From Cannabis sativa (lineage: Eukaryota > Streptophyta > Magnoliopsida > Rosales > Cannabaceae), in NCBI RefSeq assembly GCF_029168945.1, contig NC_083606.1, positions 18,564,041-18,628,040 of the forward strand: a stretch of 64,000 nucleotides of DNA, given 5' to 3'. The notes under the pieces are model-generated. The model did no database searches. It was not told where the DNA came from and was given only the letters and a program-made list of their open reading frames with translations. Both the position numbers and the translations under genes were made by a program. This document shows, piece after piece, positions 62,613-64,000 of the stretch; the stretch's first letter is position 1, and each line of letters begins with the position of its first letter.

Positions 62613-64000
62613 TGTTGGAAATATTTTACCAGGATCTAGATTTACTACCAAGTATGTTTCATTAACATCCTAATATGAATTCTAAAACAATGAAATAAAC
62701 ACATATAAAGTTTAGTAAACATTACATTGGGTGCAGCAGAATATAATGACTCCTTCCGTTCAGATCTCTAGCCCTTGATTCCTTTCTGTAGCAGAGCATA
62801 ATCAAGATCTGAACTTGGATCTCTTTCTCTCCTTCCTTGATGCTGATTCTCCTTCTTGTTGTTTGGATTCTCCTACAGTCTTACACACTATGATTGAGAT
62901 ACCACTTGATGTGTGTGGGCACTACTCTATCACTCAAGGAATTTTCGAAATTTGAAGAGAAGAAAAGAGAGAGGAAAGTGGCTATGGCTTTCTCTGAAAG
63001 AAAAAATATTCAAAGTCATGAGTTTCCTGAAGCCAACACTTTCTATTTATAGAATGCCCTCTAGGTTTAGGTTAGAATTGTATGGCATTAAAATAATAGA
63101 AAAATAAAAGGGTAAAAGCTTGCATAGTGGTCGGCCCATATAAGGAAATTGGGCCTCACTTTGCAACTTTCCCATTTTGTTATTTTTCATTCCTATTTTC
63201 TAAAAAATGCTAATTTTCCAATTTAACCATTTAAATACCAATTCTAATTATTTAATAACTTAAAAATAATTATTAAATAATATTGCCATTTAATATATTT
63301 ATTAATTTAGACATATAAAGTCTCTTAATTAATAAATAAACCTAGAATCTCTTTTCTTTACAATTTTGCCCTTGCTTAGTGAAAATTCATAAAGTAGACA
63401 TAGTCTAACTTTTAGAATTATAATTGATTAATCAAAATCAATTAACTGAGTCTTACAAGCAGTATGGTCTCAACTAGTATGGGGACCATGGGTCTATAGA
63501 ACCGAGCTTCCAATAAGTCAAACTGAATTTACCAAGTAAATTCCCTAACTTATTAATTCCTTATTGAATCCACACTTAGAACTTGAAATTGCACTCTCAG
63601 TCATATCGAACGCTCTATATGTTCCACGATATAGATACGTCATTAGTTATCCATTGTTATAATCCTAATTTGATCAATGACCCTCTAATAGATGATCTAC
63701 ATTGAATAGGTACTAAGTTACCGTTACACCTTCAATGTATTCTATCCTTAAAACACTTAGCTCCATATAAATAATATTTCAGCGAAGTGAAATGAGATCT
63801 CCACCATTTATCTTTGGTTAGCCAAGCTCGAAGGATATCATCGTTTGACTTCTAAATTCCTATAAAAGTTATAGATTCCATATTTATGTTAGCGCTCCCA
63901 CTCAATTATACTATCATGTTCCCAAAATGTACGTATCACCCTGACTTAAAAGTAGGCTTAACTAACAAATCAAAGAACATGTATAATACTCTTGAGATCG
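62613..64000 (-). repeat. Copia LTR of the 49615 family, running off the window
   Basis: It starts TGTTGGAAATATTTTACC and follows the LTR at 58016 along its whole visible length, with more divergence than between the two LTRs of that element. GTTCAGATCT and AGATCTGAAC are conserved (about 62758-62813). No internal element sequence is visible, so it may be a solo LTR or the left LTR of an element in minus orientation. Confidence 0.85.

Overview
This window is nuclear DNA of a flowering plant, very probably a eudicot. The evidence is two intron-less CC-NB-ARC-LRR resistance-type genes, plant-type Copia and Gypsy LTR retrotransposons, LINE fragments, hAT and Mutator-type MITEs, and AT-rich spacers. 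No bacterial operon, CRISPR array, rRNA or tRNA gene was seen. The species cannot be named from sequence alone.

Layout. 1-2757: a decayed Mutator-like transposase (minus strand) cut by a truncated LTR, then a 156-bp-period degenerate repeat. 2757-9171: an old Copia pol remnant into which a younger Copia element (3474-8961, TSD TCATG) inserted; that element carries a hAT-type MITE (6116-6666) in its pol. 9754-12630: NLR gene 1, with an inverted repeat spanning its stop codon. 13225-13941: a foldback MITE with a 9-bp TSD. 14051-26381: a complete, young Tat-lineage Gypsy element (TSD GACAC) with a gag-pol frame broken by one TAG, and a five-exon antisense gene with its own TATA box. 26387-26812: a LINE 3' end with poly(A).

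27566-39429 is a three-level nest: a 5'-truncated LINE (minus, 16-bp TSD) holds a non-autonomous Athila-like Gypsy element (28709-38582, TSD GGCTC), which in turn holds a young Copia element (30785-35576, TSD TCTTT). 39957-42791: NLR gene 2, a paralogue of gene 1 in the same orientation. 45033-47937: an internally deleted SIRE-like Copia (minus, TSD GTTTA). 49615-60006: a full-length but mutated Copia (minus, TSD ATATA) with LTRs near 1.9-2.0 kb. 60007-64000: an unclassified spliced gene on the plus strand whose layout resembles the Tat antisense gene, cut at 62613 by another LTR of the 49615-60006 family that runs off the window.

The host genes are the two NLRs; everything else recognisable is transposon-derived. 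The NLRs were probably a tandem pair pushed apart to about 27 kb by nested insertions. The most unusual signals are: an evenly spaced array of seven stem-loops with GGGA-type loops in the SIRE-like leader; a histone-H3-tail-like peptide (MVRTKQTVRKP) in the unclassified gene near 62524; a hairpin repeat between the convergent Tat gag-pol and antisense genes; and the inverted repeat across the end of NLR gene 1. TSDs, LTR ends and splice sites were read by eye; family names rest on motif recognition, not on searches.
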